A DNA stretch of 64,000 nt, from contig OW240913.1 of the NCBI GenBank assembly GCA_933207985.1, positions 280,919,828-280,983,827 of the forward strand, written 5' to 3'. Below are positions 42,260 to 54,397 of this stretch, piece after piece. The DNA comes from Pelobates cultripes. Its lineage: Eukaryota; Chordata; Amphibia; Anura; Pelobatidae. Under the pieces are notes generated by a model. That model was not told where the DNA came from, did no database searches, and saw only the letters and a list, made by a program, of their open reading frames with translations. Every line of letters begins with the position of its first letter. Within the stretch, counting starts at the first letter, position 1. Both the position numbers and the translations under genes were made by a program.

Positions 42260-43860
42260 TGTAGCTGGCAATACCCTCAACCTCATTTTCTCTTATGCAT
42301 GTACATTATCTAATATCTGCAACACTCCATTTCCTTTCTCTGATCACCTCCTCTTATCGTTTGCTCTCAAGTACCCCATCACCCAACAACCTCAGCCTAA
42401 CCTCCCTCAACTCAGGAGGAACCTTAATTTTATTGACCTTCAGCAGCTGTCAGCTGATATTGATTCACAACTGCTATCCATCCCTTCCCTTTCCTGTCCC
42501 TCACTGGCCATCTCAACATATAACACTACCCTCTGCCTTGAACGCTGCAGCCCTGCCCCAAACATGCACCTCGAGGAGGACACGCCACCAAACTTGGCAT
42601 ACTTAATCAACACGCTACCTGCAAAGATGATCGCGTTGTGCTGAACGCCCCTGGAGGAAGTCTCGGACCCAGACAGACTATCTCCATTATAGATTCATAT
42701 TGTGTTCATACAGCACATCAATTGCCCTCGCCAAACAGGTATACTTTTCCTCTCTCATTAGTTCATGCTCCCGCAATCCCAGGCACCTCTTTCAAACCTT
42801 TAACTCTCTTCTTCGCCCTGCTGTGTCCACCCCCCAAACTAACCTTACAGCTGATAGCTACTTTACCGACAAGATTGAATAGCTAAAGAAAGAATTCTCC
42901 CCACCTTGCTGTTCTCTTTCTCAACCACACGTAGGTCATGCCTTTCCTACCCTTCAGACTTTCTCCCCGGATACTGAACAAGAGATGGCTGCGCTTCTCC
43001 TTTCCTCTTACCCCACCACTTGCCCGCTCGATCCTGTCCCATCTCACCTTATCAGATGTCTCTCCCCCTGTCTTGTGCCTTACTTAACACACATCTTCAA
43101 CTGCTCTCTCTCTTCTGGCCTTGTCCCTGCTGACCTTAAACATGCCACTGTAGTACCTATCCTGAAAAAAACATCTCTTGACCCCCTTCCACTCTAACTA
43201 TCGTCCCATATCCCTGTTCCCTTTTCCCTCAAAGCTTCTGGAAAGACTTGTCACTTCCTGAATTCCAACTCTCTCCTTGACCCTCTTCAATCTGAGACTG
43301 CTCTTATCAAAGTTACTAACTACCTAATCACAGCTAAATCCAAAGGCCACTACTCCATACTAATTCTTCTTGACTTCTCTGCTCCCTTTGACACCGTTGA
43401 TTATGCTCTCCTTCTTCAAACTCTTTAATCACTCGATATCTGTGACTCTGTCCTCTCGTGGTTTTTCTCTTATCTCTCCCAACACTCATTCAGTGTCTCC
43501 TTTTCTAATGATACCTCCTCCCCTCGTCCGGTCTTGGTTGGAGTTCCCCAAGGCTCTGTCCTTGGTCCCCTTTTATTTTCTCTTTATTTTCTGCCTCTCT
43601 TGGCAAACTTATTACCTCATTTGGATTCCATTACCACCTGTACGATGATGACACCCAGATATATCTCTCCTCCCCGGACCTTTCCCCTGCCATCCTGGAA
43701 CGTGTCAATGCTTGCCTTTCTTCCATCTCTGACTCTCCTAATTGGTCTTCCCAAAAGCCGTATTGCTCCACTACAGTCTGTAATGAATGCTGCCACCAAA
43801 CTGATTTTCCTCTCTTGTCGGTACTCTCACACCTTCCATTATTTTTCAGCAGCAGGGAGA
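42260..43860 (+). pseudogene. L2-like LINE, reverse transcriptase relic
   Basis: Decayed frames include the end of the endonuclease (FSDHLLLSFAL), then SSYPTTCPLDPVPSHLIRCL, NYRPISL-like, [31 protein letters not shown] and [10 protein letters not shown] (the catalytic motif, normally YADDTQLY). These motifs fit the L2/CR1 group that makes LINEs with an AP endonuclease and a reverse transcriptase. Many stops and frameshifts; no boundaries identified. Confidence 0.78.
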
Positions 43861-44125
43861 CTGCCTTACAGCCTAGGCAGTCGCTCTGCAGGAAGATACA
43901 TGGACGCCTATTGTGGCCATTTGACCGCACTTTCAGAGCGATCACATGGCCCACGAGGGGCCTCATTTGCAGAGGGGAGACTATCTGGGCAGTCAGGCAG
44001 TCCCCCCAGATGAGGAGCAATGCCGATCGCTGGCAGGGGAATGGCAGGGATCGGGTAAGTGGGGAGGACGGCAGTGACGTTTTATGCCGCCCACTGGCGT
44101 TTAGGCTCGGCTCCTTAAGGACGGC
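43861..44125. other. Unrecognised GC-rich DNA
   Basis: No gene recognised; adjoins the TTAA-type element on its right. Confidence 0.4.
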
Positions 44126-45919
44126 AAAGGGACACTATAGTCAACATATAAAAGCAAGAAAGACAGGTCCCCCAGCCTTCTTTCTTGCTTTTATATGAAC
44201 TTGTCATCAAAAATAAATAAATCTGAGTAAGTTTTAATAATAAAACTTACCTCCGTTCCAGCGCCGAGCTCCCCGCTAGGCCACGCCCACTTTTTTTTGT
44301 AAAAATGAAGAAATCGCAATAGTCCCAATAGGACGCTTCTCCAAATTGTGGTGCCCATGTGCGGTTTCGCGCTGCACCAATCGCATTCTTCATAGAGCGG
44401 CATTGAATGCCGCCCTATGAAGAAACTCAGCGCTCAACCGCGCATGTGCGCGGAATGCGCGTTCGCGAGCTGAGCTGTCTGACTGACAGCTCAGCTCGCT
44501 TTCTATACCCGCCCCCTCCTCACTATATACCCGCCGCCCTAAACACTATATATAGTGTTTCTATGCAAACACACAAGTAGTAAAAAATTAGACATACACC
44601 CACTCTTTCTCCATCCATATCCATCCATCCCCATCATCCATATCCATCCATCCATCCCCATCATCCATATCCATCCATCCATCCCCATCCATATCCATCC
44701 ATCCCCATCATCCATATCCATTCCCATCATCCATATCCATCCCCATCATCCATTCCCATCATCCATATTTATCCATTCCCATTATCCATCCATTCCTATC
44801 ATCCATATCCATCCCCATCATCCATATCCATCCATTCCCATGATCCATCCATTCCTATCATCCATATCCATCCATTCCCATCATCCATCCACTCCCATCA
44901 TCCATATCCATCCATCCACTCCCATCATCCATCCCCAAATCCATCCACTCCCATCATCCATATCCATACCCAAATACATCCACTCCCATCATCCATATCC
45001 ATCATTCATATCATCCCTTCCCATCATCCATCCACTCCCATCATCCATATCCATACCCAAATCCATCCACTCCCATCATCCATATCCATCATCCATATCC
45101 ATCCCTTCCCATCATCCATCCACTCCCATCATCCATATCCATCCACTCCCATCATCCATCCCCAAATCCATCCACTCCCATCATCCATATCCATACCCAA
45201 ATCCATCCACCCCATCATCCATATCCATCCATTCCCATCATCCATATCCATCCCCATCATCCATATACATCCCCATCATCAATCCATTCCCATCATCCAT
45301 ATCCATCCATTCCCATCATCCATCCACTCCCATCATCCATATCCATTCATCCACTCCTATTATCCATATCCATACCCAAATCCATCCACTCCCATCATCC
45401 ATATCCATCCACTCCCATCATCCATTTCCATCCATCTACTCCCATCATCCATATCCATCCACTCCGAACATCCATATCCATCCCCATCATCCATCCTCAC
45501 CTACTCACCCTCAGTCACCCACCCACACTCACTAAATAAGTTTACTTACTGTTTGAATCCTCCCCTCCTCCTCTTCGGTCTTCAGCCTGTCAGCTCAAGT
45601 CACTCCCACGCAATGCTGACAGCCTCAGCACACAAAGCTTGTGCACCGTGCTCTGTGTGCTGATAGCATGTCTGAAGTATTCACCCATGCGTGAATACGT
45701 CAGACGTGAATGAAGCCTTTTTAGGGCTTCTGAACTCGGAAGTCCCTCTGGTGGTCGTCTGATTGACTGCAACTGGAGGTGTTCCAAGATTCCAATGTAA
45801 ACACTGTATTTTCTATGAAAATACAGTGCTTACAAGAAAAGGGCTGCAGGGAGCTGTAGCAATCACCTGAACAACCTCATTAAGCTGAAGTTGTTCAGGT
45901 GACTATAGAGTCCCTTTAA
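44126..45919. mobile_element. TTAA-type miniature element swollen by an ATCC array
   Basis: Left end AAAGGGACACTATAGTCA, right end GGTGACTATAGAGTCCCTTTAA. The TTAA is intact only on the right (45,916-45,919). A subterminal hairpin (ATATAAAAGCAAGAAAG and its complement) lies at 44,147-44,193. Normal members are about 0.5 kb; this one is 1.8 kb because of the array at 44,610-45,510. A further end, GTGTCCCTTTAA, sits just outside at 45,951-45,962. Confidence 0.65.
44610..45510. repeat. (CCATCCATATCCATC)n minisatellite
   Basis: About 900 bp of CCATC, CCATATCCATC and ACTCCCATCATCCAT units. A 326-codon frame runs through it only because the array lacks stops in that frame. Confidence 0.96.
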
Positions 45920-45962
45920 GGGGTTAAGCTAAAGTTGTTTTAGTGACCAAAGTGTCCCTTTA

Positions 45963-47430
45963 ATGCATTTGTTCTTTGCTCTAATAGTTAATGCAATCTG
46001 GTATGTTGGAACTATTTAAACTATCAAAACTAAGTAATTAGTGCTGCATTACTATACTGATCCTGATCTGAAAGTAGTATAAACCATTTCAATTAACAAA
46101 AAAAGATAATGATGTTTATTGAATTAAACAAAACACCTATTGGGTGTATGTGTAAATCATTTATTCATTATGGAACACAAAAGTGAGATTGATGACATTA
46201 CATAGCGTGGATAATTAAAGTAATGACATTTCTTTCATAGGAGTTTACTACAGTTCAAATGACCTTATATACTTTCAGAAACCACTTACTTATATAAGTG
46301 AAAACCTATGGTTAACGTACATTAATTACATGGTTAAATTGTTGAAGTAATATGGGCTTAGGCACATAAACCGAAACAAATTAAGTCATACCCTTGAAAA
46401 CAAAAAGCAATACATTTTTTATTTTATTTTTTTAATTTTCTAGTGCAAATAAATGAACAACATACAATACTCAATATCTTTTTATGTTAATGACTTCTCT
46501 GTATAAATGTAATAAAGTCATTAGCCAAGTGTTCATGGTTTTTACGAAACCTTTATATGCTTCAATTTAGTTGTGACATTTTCGAATATTCATTTTTCAA
46601 ATATATTACTTTGCTTTATTTTGTCTTTCAATTATCGTCATTATCCGTATTTTCATTTTGTATATTGTAAAAGTGTTGATTTCAATTCATGCATATTATT
46701 GGATAAACTCAATTAATTTGCAGTACACCTACAGTGATACATTTGGAAATCAAACTGCATTCTTATTCGTCAATTTCATTAATATCAGTCATTCAAAATT
46801 GATTTAAATAGATAAGCATCATTGAGTAACCGAATTGCCTTTTAGGGGATAACATAAGTATATATTTTAACATGACTCAGCTCCTATAAATTTGTAATTT
46901 GGGTTAACATGTATTAAAATGTTCAAAATACATAGAAAACATACGTTTGTGTGAATTGCAGATAAATAAATTGGGATACTGACATGTTTGATGTATCAGA
47001 TTAATTTCTTCAGATTAATGGTTTACTATATGATTCTGTTCTGTTCTGTTTGAATTTAAAATACATGACTCAATTCCTTATATTATTTAATATAAACAGA
47101 GGCCTTTAAAAATAATTGAATTATTCATACACAGCAGGTATTACTATAAATAGTAAACAAAACATATATAGAAAATGCATAATGTAAAGCATGTATTGTG
47201 GGAACATGGTCCTATCAATGGATGCTGGAAACATCATCAACCACGAGAGTGAAGGTCAAATGGTTTTTAAAGCTCACTACTACACCAAGATTGCATAATA
47301 TTCTATTACCAATTAAGGATGGCAGACATATTATGTCGTCCTGCAAAATGTGGGTTTTAAAGCTGCAGGCCAGCGTAGTAAGCCCTGCTGATATGCGCCC
47401 TCCCCGGTGAATATTTACCTACTGCGGCTA
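45963..47430. other. Unrecognised AT-rich DNA
   Basis: About 1.5 kb with no gene or element recognised. The last 230 bases are less AT-rich and adjoin the recombinase relic. Confidence 0.4.
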
Positions 47431-47434
47431 GTGG

Positions 47435-47787
47435 TTATAGGAGGGCGGACTGTTTTATTAATTCCTTGACGATAAGTTTGAAGGGGTGTGAGGATAGGAA
47501 AGGAGGGTGATTGGGAAAAGTGGTGAGAACATGATGTTGTATGGCTTTAAGGTATAATTTAATGGTGTTGTGTGCTAATTTAAGATATAGGTTACAGAAA
47601 GAGGCAAAAGCCACCATGGTCTTGATGGAATAATTTTCCTGTATGTGGAATTCTGACATGAATTTATGAAATATGGTTAATGCTCTGTCGTAAGTGGTCT
47701 TGGTGTTTGCTGACAGAGTGTTGCATGATAGTGATTGGGCGTGACACATCAATTCTGTTAATCCATGATTTGTTTTTGGGATCCCGG
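47435..47787 (-). pseudogene. Tyrosine recombinase N-terminal domain of a DIRS-type element
   Basis: The minus-strand frame has GIPKTNHGLTELMCHAQSLS, then SANTKTTYDRALTIFHKFM (the SAM-like core-binding domain of tyrosine recombinases), then AIQHHVLTTFPNHPPFLSSH, which aligns with the start of the window's first recombinase. The catalytic half is missing on the 47.4-kb side. On the other side the frame is continuous with the RNase H region, apart from the solo LTR. Confidence 0.75.
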
Positions 47788-48861
47788 TGTAACGATTACC
47801 CAGAGTGAGAAGGGGTATTTACCCTTGGAGACGTCCTTTTCTCTTAGTCAAAGCATTGCAGTAGTCCTCCATGGACCTTCAAGCCGACCTGTAATTCCTA
47901 ATAGCTGTAAAGCTCTTAAAAGAGCTAGTAGTGATAGCTGTATAGCTGTTACCCTTCACTCACGAGACCAGGCTACGTGTTGAGAGTGAAGAAGAACTGA
48001 ATTTTAATGGTGCTACACTGGCCTTTTATGCAAGTTGCCATGCAAGGGGAACACCCTCGTGGACCTTGTGGGGGACAGGAAGACAATTGTTACAAGCCAA
48101 TGATAATGCAGTACAGTAGGTGACACTTCAACACATTACACACAATCCCTCCCCTCATCCTGGGAGTTAATTGAGCCAAGACCCGTATGTAACTCAATTA
48201 TCTCCAGGCAGAAAAACACACATTTTAAACTATGAAAAGTACCCCAATATACAACATATCCCCTTGATAGCCCTGATCTGGGTGACCAACATATTCAAAA
48301 ATCACCCAGATCAGAGCAGGGGTTCAGGAATTTTGTTGAATTCCCATTCAAGCAGTCAAAATACCGTTCAAATTACCGAACATAACTGTTTATGAACATA
48401 GTCAGTGTGTGTCCCTTGTTCGTGGGCTTCTGCTCACCGAACGCCATTCAACTCCTTTTTGAATAGCCGAAGTTCCATGGAAGTTAACTGTTCAGTGGTG
48501 TTCGTGCAGTTGTGTTTCCGATTTGAGTTCCATGAACTCGATGACAAAACACAGCTGAACACGTTCGACTAAACAAGATGGACACCGCCACCTGTTCAAC
48601 TATACAAACGGCGACCACCCAGCCATTTGTCAATTTGGCTGCGGTTAACTACCAGCCTGGGAGGTAAATAGGCTGAACACTTTACTTGCGTGTGGTCCGA
48701 CTGTTCGGTCGTACAAAGTGTTCGAGGAATTATGGTCTAAAGTCATAATAGGTACAAATAGGGTTTTTTAGAACCCATAAATCCCAATGGCAAAGTAAAT
48801 AAAGTAAAATAATATCCAGGGATAAAATGAAGATGAAATCCATAACAGGGTATCTGTTACA
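47788..48861 (-). mobile_element. Solo LTR inserted in the DIRS-type relic
   Basis: 1074 bp, on the minus strand TGTAACAG...CGTTACA, the TG...CA ends of an LTR. Inside, on the minus strand: a CCAAT-like TCATTGGC, a TATA-like GCATAAAAGGCC near 48,030 and ATTAAA about 25 bases downstream. Its removal restores the host frame (SRIS to GIPK) if one 5-bp target copy is kept; the surviving duplications (CCGG-type) are imperfect. No internal retroviral genes remain. Type (gypsy or ERV) is not decidable from the LTR alone. Confidence 0.65.
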
Positions 48862-49592
48862 GCCGATATTCTGGATGGTTGGTTGTTGGCGGAGGAATGT
48901 AACTTGAAAACCTCCTGTAAATTAGATCGGGATAAAGCGTCAGCTGCGGTGTTATTTACTCATGAGACGTGTTCACAAACTAAGTAAAATTGCAATCTGG
49001 CGGCGAGCCAAGTCAATTTTCAGACCAGCCTCATGATGGTCAGGGAGGAGGAGTGCCCTTTATTGACTATCTCGAAAGCCGCCGAATTATCTGTAAAACA
49101 CCTAACTGTCTTGCTGGACCAGAGATGACCCCAAGTGTGGGCCACTGCTACGATAGGATAGATTTCGAATAAGGCAGAGGTTTCTCTAAAGGCCGGGAAG
49201 GCAACTGTGCCTTTCGGCCAAACGTCCCCAAACCAATGGTTGTCAAAAGTTGCGGTGAACCTGATGTGGGCAGCTGCTTCGGTACAAATTACGGGGGAAT
49301 GGTAAGATAGTGAGAGAATGAACATGGAGACACCATTCCATTCTAAAAGAAAATTCTTTCACATGAGCAAATTGGCCCTAGATGGTGGGTCGAGCACTAT
49401 AGTGCCAAGAGGCAGAGTAACCTGGAGATGAAAGATCTACCCTGCGCAATGATTCTCATTGCGAAATTGAGGATTCCTGCGTACAGGAACCATTTCAGGG
49501 GAATAGATCTAATTTTTCCCTTATGCATGCCAATTTCTCATTGGGGAGGCCCAGAAAGACCAATTTTGTCATAGGACCTAGAGTTTTGTCAG
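48862..49592 (-). pseudogene. DIRS-type reverse transcriptase end and RNase H
   Basis: Minus strand: KTLGPMTKLVFLGLPNEKLA (end of the reverse transcriptase), a damaged stretch, then an RNase H domain with FRETSALFEIYPIVAVAHTWG, VRCFTDNSAAFEIVNKG (catalytic Asp region) and SSLTIMRLV, and downstream NNTAADALSRSNLQEVF. This order, then a tyrosine recombinase, is typical of DIRS/Ngaro elements. Stops are present at two places before the solo LTR. The 5' side is cut off by the LINE at 49,593. Confidence 0.78.
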
Positions 49593-50830
49593 AAACATAG
49601 AAAAATAGAATGTGATGGCATATAAGAACCATTCGGCCCATCTAGTCTGCCCAATTTTCTAAATACTTTCATTAGTCCCTGGTCTTATCTTATAGTTAGG
49701 ATAGCCTTATACATATCCCATGCATGCTTAAACTCATTCACTGTGTTAACCTCTGCCACCTTAGCTGGAAGGCTATTCCATGCATCCACCCCCCTCTCAG
49801 TAAAGTAATACTTTCTGATATTGTTTTTAAACCTTTGCCCCTCTAATTTAAGACTATGTCCTCTTGTTGTGGTAGTTTTTCTTCTTTTAAATATAGTCAA
49901 CTCCTTTACTGTGTGGATTCCCTTTATGTATTTAAATGTTTCTATCGTTATACCCCCTGTCTCGTCTTTCCTCCAAACTATACATGTTAAGATCCTTTAA
50001 CCTTTCCTTGTAAGTTTTATCCTGTAATCCATGAACTAATTTAGTAGCCCTTCTGTGAACTTTCTCCAAAGTATCAATATCCTTCTGGAGATATGGTCTC
50101 CAGTACTGCATACAATTCTCCAAGTGAAGTCTCACCAGTGTTCTGTACAATGGCATGAGCACTCCCCTCTTTCTCTTGCTAATACCTCTCCCTATACAAC
50201 CAAGCATTCTGCTAGCATTTCCTGCTGCTCTATTACATTGTCTGCCTGCTTTTAATTCATTTGAAATTATTACCCCTAAATCCCTTTCCTCAGATGTTGA
50301 GGTTAGGACTCTATCAAATATGATATACTCTGCCCTTGGGTTTTTACATCCAAGATGCATTATCTTGCACTTATCCACATTAAATGTCAGTTGCCACAGC
50401 TCTGAACATTTTTCTAGATTACCTAAATCATTTACCATTTGGCTTATAGCTTGTATCATCAGCAAAAAGACATACCTTACCATCAAGACCTTCTGCAATA
50501 TCACTAATAAGACTATTAAAGAGAATGGGTCCAAGTACAGATCCCTGAGGTACCCCGCTGGTAACAAGACCTTGCTTCAAATATACTCCATCGACTACAA
50601 CCCTATGTTGCCTGTCACTCAGCCACTGCCTAACCCATTTAACAATATTGGAATCAAAACTTAAAGATTGCAGTTTATTGATAAGCCTTCTATGTGCAGC
50701 AGTGTCAAAAGCCTTACTGAAATCTAGGTAAGCATTGTCTACTGCACCTCCCTAATCTATTATTTTAGTTACCCAATCAAAAAAAATCAATAAGATTAGT
50801 TTGGCATGACCTCGCTAAAGTAAACACATG
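49593..50830 (-). pseudogene. CR1-like LINE: reverse transcriptase to 3' end
   Basis: Minus strand, in order: [54 protein letters not shown] (catalytic), then after a shift KCKIMHLGCKNP, RDLGVIISNELKAG, LEKVHRRATKLVHGL, LNMYSLEERRDRG, and after another shift TTRGHSLKLEGQRF and WNSLPAKVAE. The 3' end (GGGCAGACTAGATGGGCCGA, then TTCTATTTTTCTATG) is intact and abuts the DIRS relic. 5' truncated, with at least two frame breaks. Confidence 0.85.
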
Positions 50831-51334
50831 TTGTCTCACATGGACTTTGTGTGTGCTCTAAAGCAGATTGAGCATATGTGCAACAGCCTGCATGCACTGT
50901 AATTGCATGTGCTGGCATTGCACACTTGTGCCTTGCCAAGGAATACTATACGCCTATACAAGCTTATCCCTTTATCCTTTGTCTTGACTGACGGTTGGGT
51001 TAGTGGTGGGGTGGGATGTGGAGGGGTCTGCTTAGCAGGGGCACAAGTTGATGGAGTGTGAGGTGAAGTAACATACCGGACAGGATGGGGGCTTCAGGCC
51101 GGCAAAATGTTTTCAGAACAGTTCTGTGTCCAGTTGACTCCAGTCGATACGGATGTTGAACTGGGCCAGATGGGCTGCTGCCTGGGCCGACACTGACTTG
51201 TGCTATCTCTTTACTGGGATAGTGAGTGAATCTATACAGTGCCTGAGGTAAAAGAAGCAGCTCAACACTAAAAGTGGAATATCCCTTATCCACAATAAAG
51301 TACAAAAACACAAGAAAAAGTGGTATAGGCTATA
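50831..51334. other. Unrecognised DNA
   Basis: No gene recognised between the LINE and the Tc1 element. Confidence 0.4.
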
Positions 51335-52896
51335 CAGGGAGTGCAGAATTATTAGGCAAGTTGTATTTTTGAGGATTAATTTTATTATTGAACAACAACC
51401 ATGTTCTCAATGAACCCAAAAAACTCATTAATATCAAAGCTGAATATTTTTGGAAGTAGTTTTTAGTTTGTTTTTAGTTATAGCTATGTTAGGGGGATAT
51501 CTGTGTGTGCAGGTGACTATTACTGTGCATAATTATTAGGCAACTTAACAAAAAACAAATATATACCCATTTCAATTATTTATTATTACCAGTGAAACCA
51601 ATATAACATCTCAACATTCACAAATATACATTTCTGCATTCAAAAACAAAACAAAAACAAATCAGTGACCAATATAGCCACCTTTCTTTGCAAGGACACT
51701 CAAAAGCCTGCCATCCATGGATTCTGTCAGTGTTTTGATCTGTTCACCATCAACATTGCGTGCAGCAGCAACCACAGCCTCCCAGACACTGTTCAGAGAG
51801 GTGTACTGTTTTCCCTCCTTGTAAATCTCACATGTGATGATGGACCACAGGTTCTCAATGGGGTTCAGATCAGGTGAACAAGGAGGCCATGTCATTAGAT
51901 TTTCTTCTTTTATACCCTTTCTTGCCAGCCACGCTGTGGAGTACTTGGACGCGTGTGATGGAGCATTGTCCTGCATGAAAATCATGTTTTTCTTGAAGGA
52001 TGCAGACTTCTTCCTGTACCACTGCTTGAAGAAGGTGTCTTCCAGGAACTGGCAGTAGGACTGGGAGTTGAGCTTGACTCCATCCTCAACCCGAAAAGGC
52101 CCCACAAGCTCATCTTTGATGATACCAGCCCAAACCAGTACTCCACCTCCACCTTGCTGGCGTCTGAGTCGGACTGGAGCTCTCTGCCCTTTACCAATCC
52201 AGCCACGGGCCCATCCATCTGGCCCATCAAGACTCACTCTCATTTCATCAGTCCATAAAACCTTAGAAAAATCAGTCTTGAGATATTTCTTGGCCCAGTC
52301 TTGACGTTTCAGCTTGTGTGTCTTGTTCAGTGGTGGTCGTCTTTCAGCCTTTCTTACCTTGGCCATGTCTCTGAGTATTGCACACCTTGTGCTTTTGGGC
52401 ACTCCAGTGATGTTGCAGCTCTGAAATATGGCCAAACTGGTGGCAAGTGGCATCGTGGCAGCTGCACGCTTGACTTTTCTCAGTTCATGGGCAGTTATTT
52501 TGCGCCTTGGTTTTTCCACACGCTTCTTGCGACCCTGTTGACTATTTTGAATGAAACGCTTGATTGTTCGATGATCACGCTTCAGAAGCTTTGCAATTTT
52601 AAGAGTGCTTCATCCCTCTGCAAGATATCTCACTATTTTTGACTTTTCTGAGCCTGTCAAGTCCTTCTTTTGACCCATTTTGCCAAAGGAAAGGAAGTTG
52701 CCTAATAATTATGCACACCTGATATAGGGTGTTGATGTCATTAGACCACACCCCTTCTCATTACAGAGATGCACATCACCTAATATGCTTAATTGGTAGT
52801 AGGCTTTCGAGCCTATACAGCTTGGAGTAAGACAACATGCATAAAGAGGATGATGTGGTCAAAATACTCATTTGCCTAATAATTCTGCACTCCCTG
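51335..52896 (-). mobile_element. Nearly intact Tc1/mariner element (DD37E spacing)
   Basis: 1562 bp with ends CAGGGAGTGCAGAATTATTA and its complement, TA on both sides (51,333-51,334 and 52,897-52,898). The end motif recurs inside at 51,525-51,546 and 52,695-52,716 (GTGCATAATTATTAGGCAA), giving four repeats in the IR/DR layout known from Sleeping Beauty-type elements. The single transposase gene is open except for one stop codon. The TIR identity and near-intact gene suggest recent activity. Confidence 0.93.
51662..52678 (-). pseudogene. Tc1/mariner transposase, one premature stop
   Basis: 338 residues from the ATG at 52,678 to 51,662. N-terminal helix-turn-helix region MGQKKDLTGSEKSKIVRYLA and TLKIAKLLKRDHRTIKRFI; catalytic motifs LWTDEMRVSLDG (first Asp), MQDNAPSH (second Asp) and SPDLNPIENLW (Glu), with 37 residues between the second Asp and the Glu, unlike the 34 of classic Tc1. 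The sole defect is the TGA at 52,612-52,610 (codon 23). Downstream the frame 52,519-51,662 is fully open. Cuts and pastes at TA. DD37E families are known in vertebrates and other animals; I cannot place it in a named one with certainty. Confidence 0.9.
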
Positions 52897-53175
52897 TATA
52901 CCAACAAGTGGAGCGCTATTACAATTTGAACAATAGAGGGGTGCACTCACCCCTTCAGTATCATGACAGTCTCGACCGTATATGCTTGAATATACATACA
53001 AAAAGAAACAGAAACATGAGATGGTACTCTCATGTACTGGAGCCTATGTAGTATTGGCTCCGTAAATAAATCCTTTATGTTTTTTGGGCAGCAAACGCAC
53101 CCCTTTGTCCCAAGCGGTACTTCTCCAGGGATATGGAACAGACAAAAGGGGAGACAGGCCGGCTGTGTAGTATTG
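52897..53175. other. Unrecognised DNA
   Basis: Contains a short ATGAGATGGTACTCTCAT palindrome at about 53,017-53,034. No gene recognised. Confidence 0.4.
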
Positions 53176-53336
53176 TATAGAATGTGGTTATAATATAGGT
53201 GGTAATGGTTGTGCTCACCCTTGACAGAGCCTCTGGACTCCCGGCTCTTTGTCCATCAACCTCAGAGCCGGGAGTCCAGAGGCTCTGTCAAAGGTGAGCA
53301 CAACCATTACCACCTATATTATAACCACATTCTATA
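53176..53336. repeat. Near-perfect hairpin, 73-bp arms
   Basis: Arms 53,176-53,248 and 53,264-53,336 are inverted copies with one difference (near 53,220), around a 15-base loop. The arms contain GGTGGTAATGGTTGTGCTCA and CAGAGCCTCTGGACTCCCGG. It could be a foldback element, a local inverted duplication, or a precursor-like RNA hairpin if transcribed. Confidence 0.92.
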
Positions 53337-54397
53337 ATGTTGATTGTAAGCATGCAGGTGCGTACCTAAGAGAAGTGAACGTAGGAAGGAGAGCTAAACA
53401 ATACACCTGAGAAGGAGAAACCATCAATTAGATTAAGACTTGTGGTTTTTAAAGAAGGGGGGGGGGGAATTTAGTACTTGAAAGAATTTAAAATTGAAGT
53501 ACCCTTATTTGACTGGGGTGTAATACAGGTCCAAGTCTGACTGTATTCTACAAGTAAAATTGATATTTAAGAGGGGGAGAAAAGAAAAGGGAGAGTGAAA
53601 TTCTCTGTACCTGTGGAGGTCGGCTTCTGAATCCTATAATGCCTATTGGTGAAAACTTCTAGGTGGAAAAGGTTGAAAGTGAAACAGAAAGTCAACACCC
53701 TGCTAGATGTCTTGAAATCGTATAAAGTGTTACTGTCTATAAATGGGTAATGTATGCGTGTAGTGGACCTTACGTGGGTCGAAAAATGCTAGAGCGACAA
53801 GCCTCTATTTTATATAGGTTACAAACTGTAATTGTGAGAAGGTTAGGATGCTAATAGACAAAAGGGGAATTGTAGGAACGAGTAAAATCTATTATATTTA
53901 GTAGATATATTTAAGCGTGAAATTGCTGACAGCTTAGTATTGTATTAGAGAAACTGAGACTATTAATCAAAAGAATAGTGTAGGAGCGTGAACCCTCCAT
54001 CTTGAATATACAATTGGTTTGCTAATATTTAACAGTAAAGACTCATGAAAAGATTTGTGAAATAACTAAACTATAAGACCAAGATAAACGTAACCCTAAC
54101 CGAAATATTGAGCCTGTGAATGAAGAGCATGCAAACATGCAAAAGAAGCTGAATTAAAACCCACCAATGAATGGACAGATTTAACAAACAGTAATTGTGC
54201 TTGTGTAGAGTATAGAATGTACGAATGCATCCGAAAGTCTGTGAAATTTCGACCAGACAGTCCCTCGAAATACCAACTGAGAATTACAAGAGTGCAAAAG
54301 GACACAAATAGACTTAACCAACCTAATAGTTATATGCCGAACAGAGACAAAATTGAATGGAAACGTGAATATTTAAACAAAAACAACCGAAAGTAAG
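53337..54397. other. Unrecognised DNA
   Basis: No gene or element recognised; a G run lies at 53,458-53,467. Confidence 0.4.

Noticed and set aside
44555..45535. 326-codon frame rich in His, Pro, Ser and Ile
   Set aside because: It is the translation of the ATCC minisatellite; no start context, domain or neighbouring exon.
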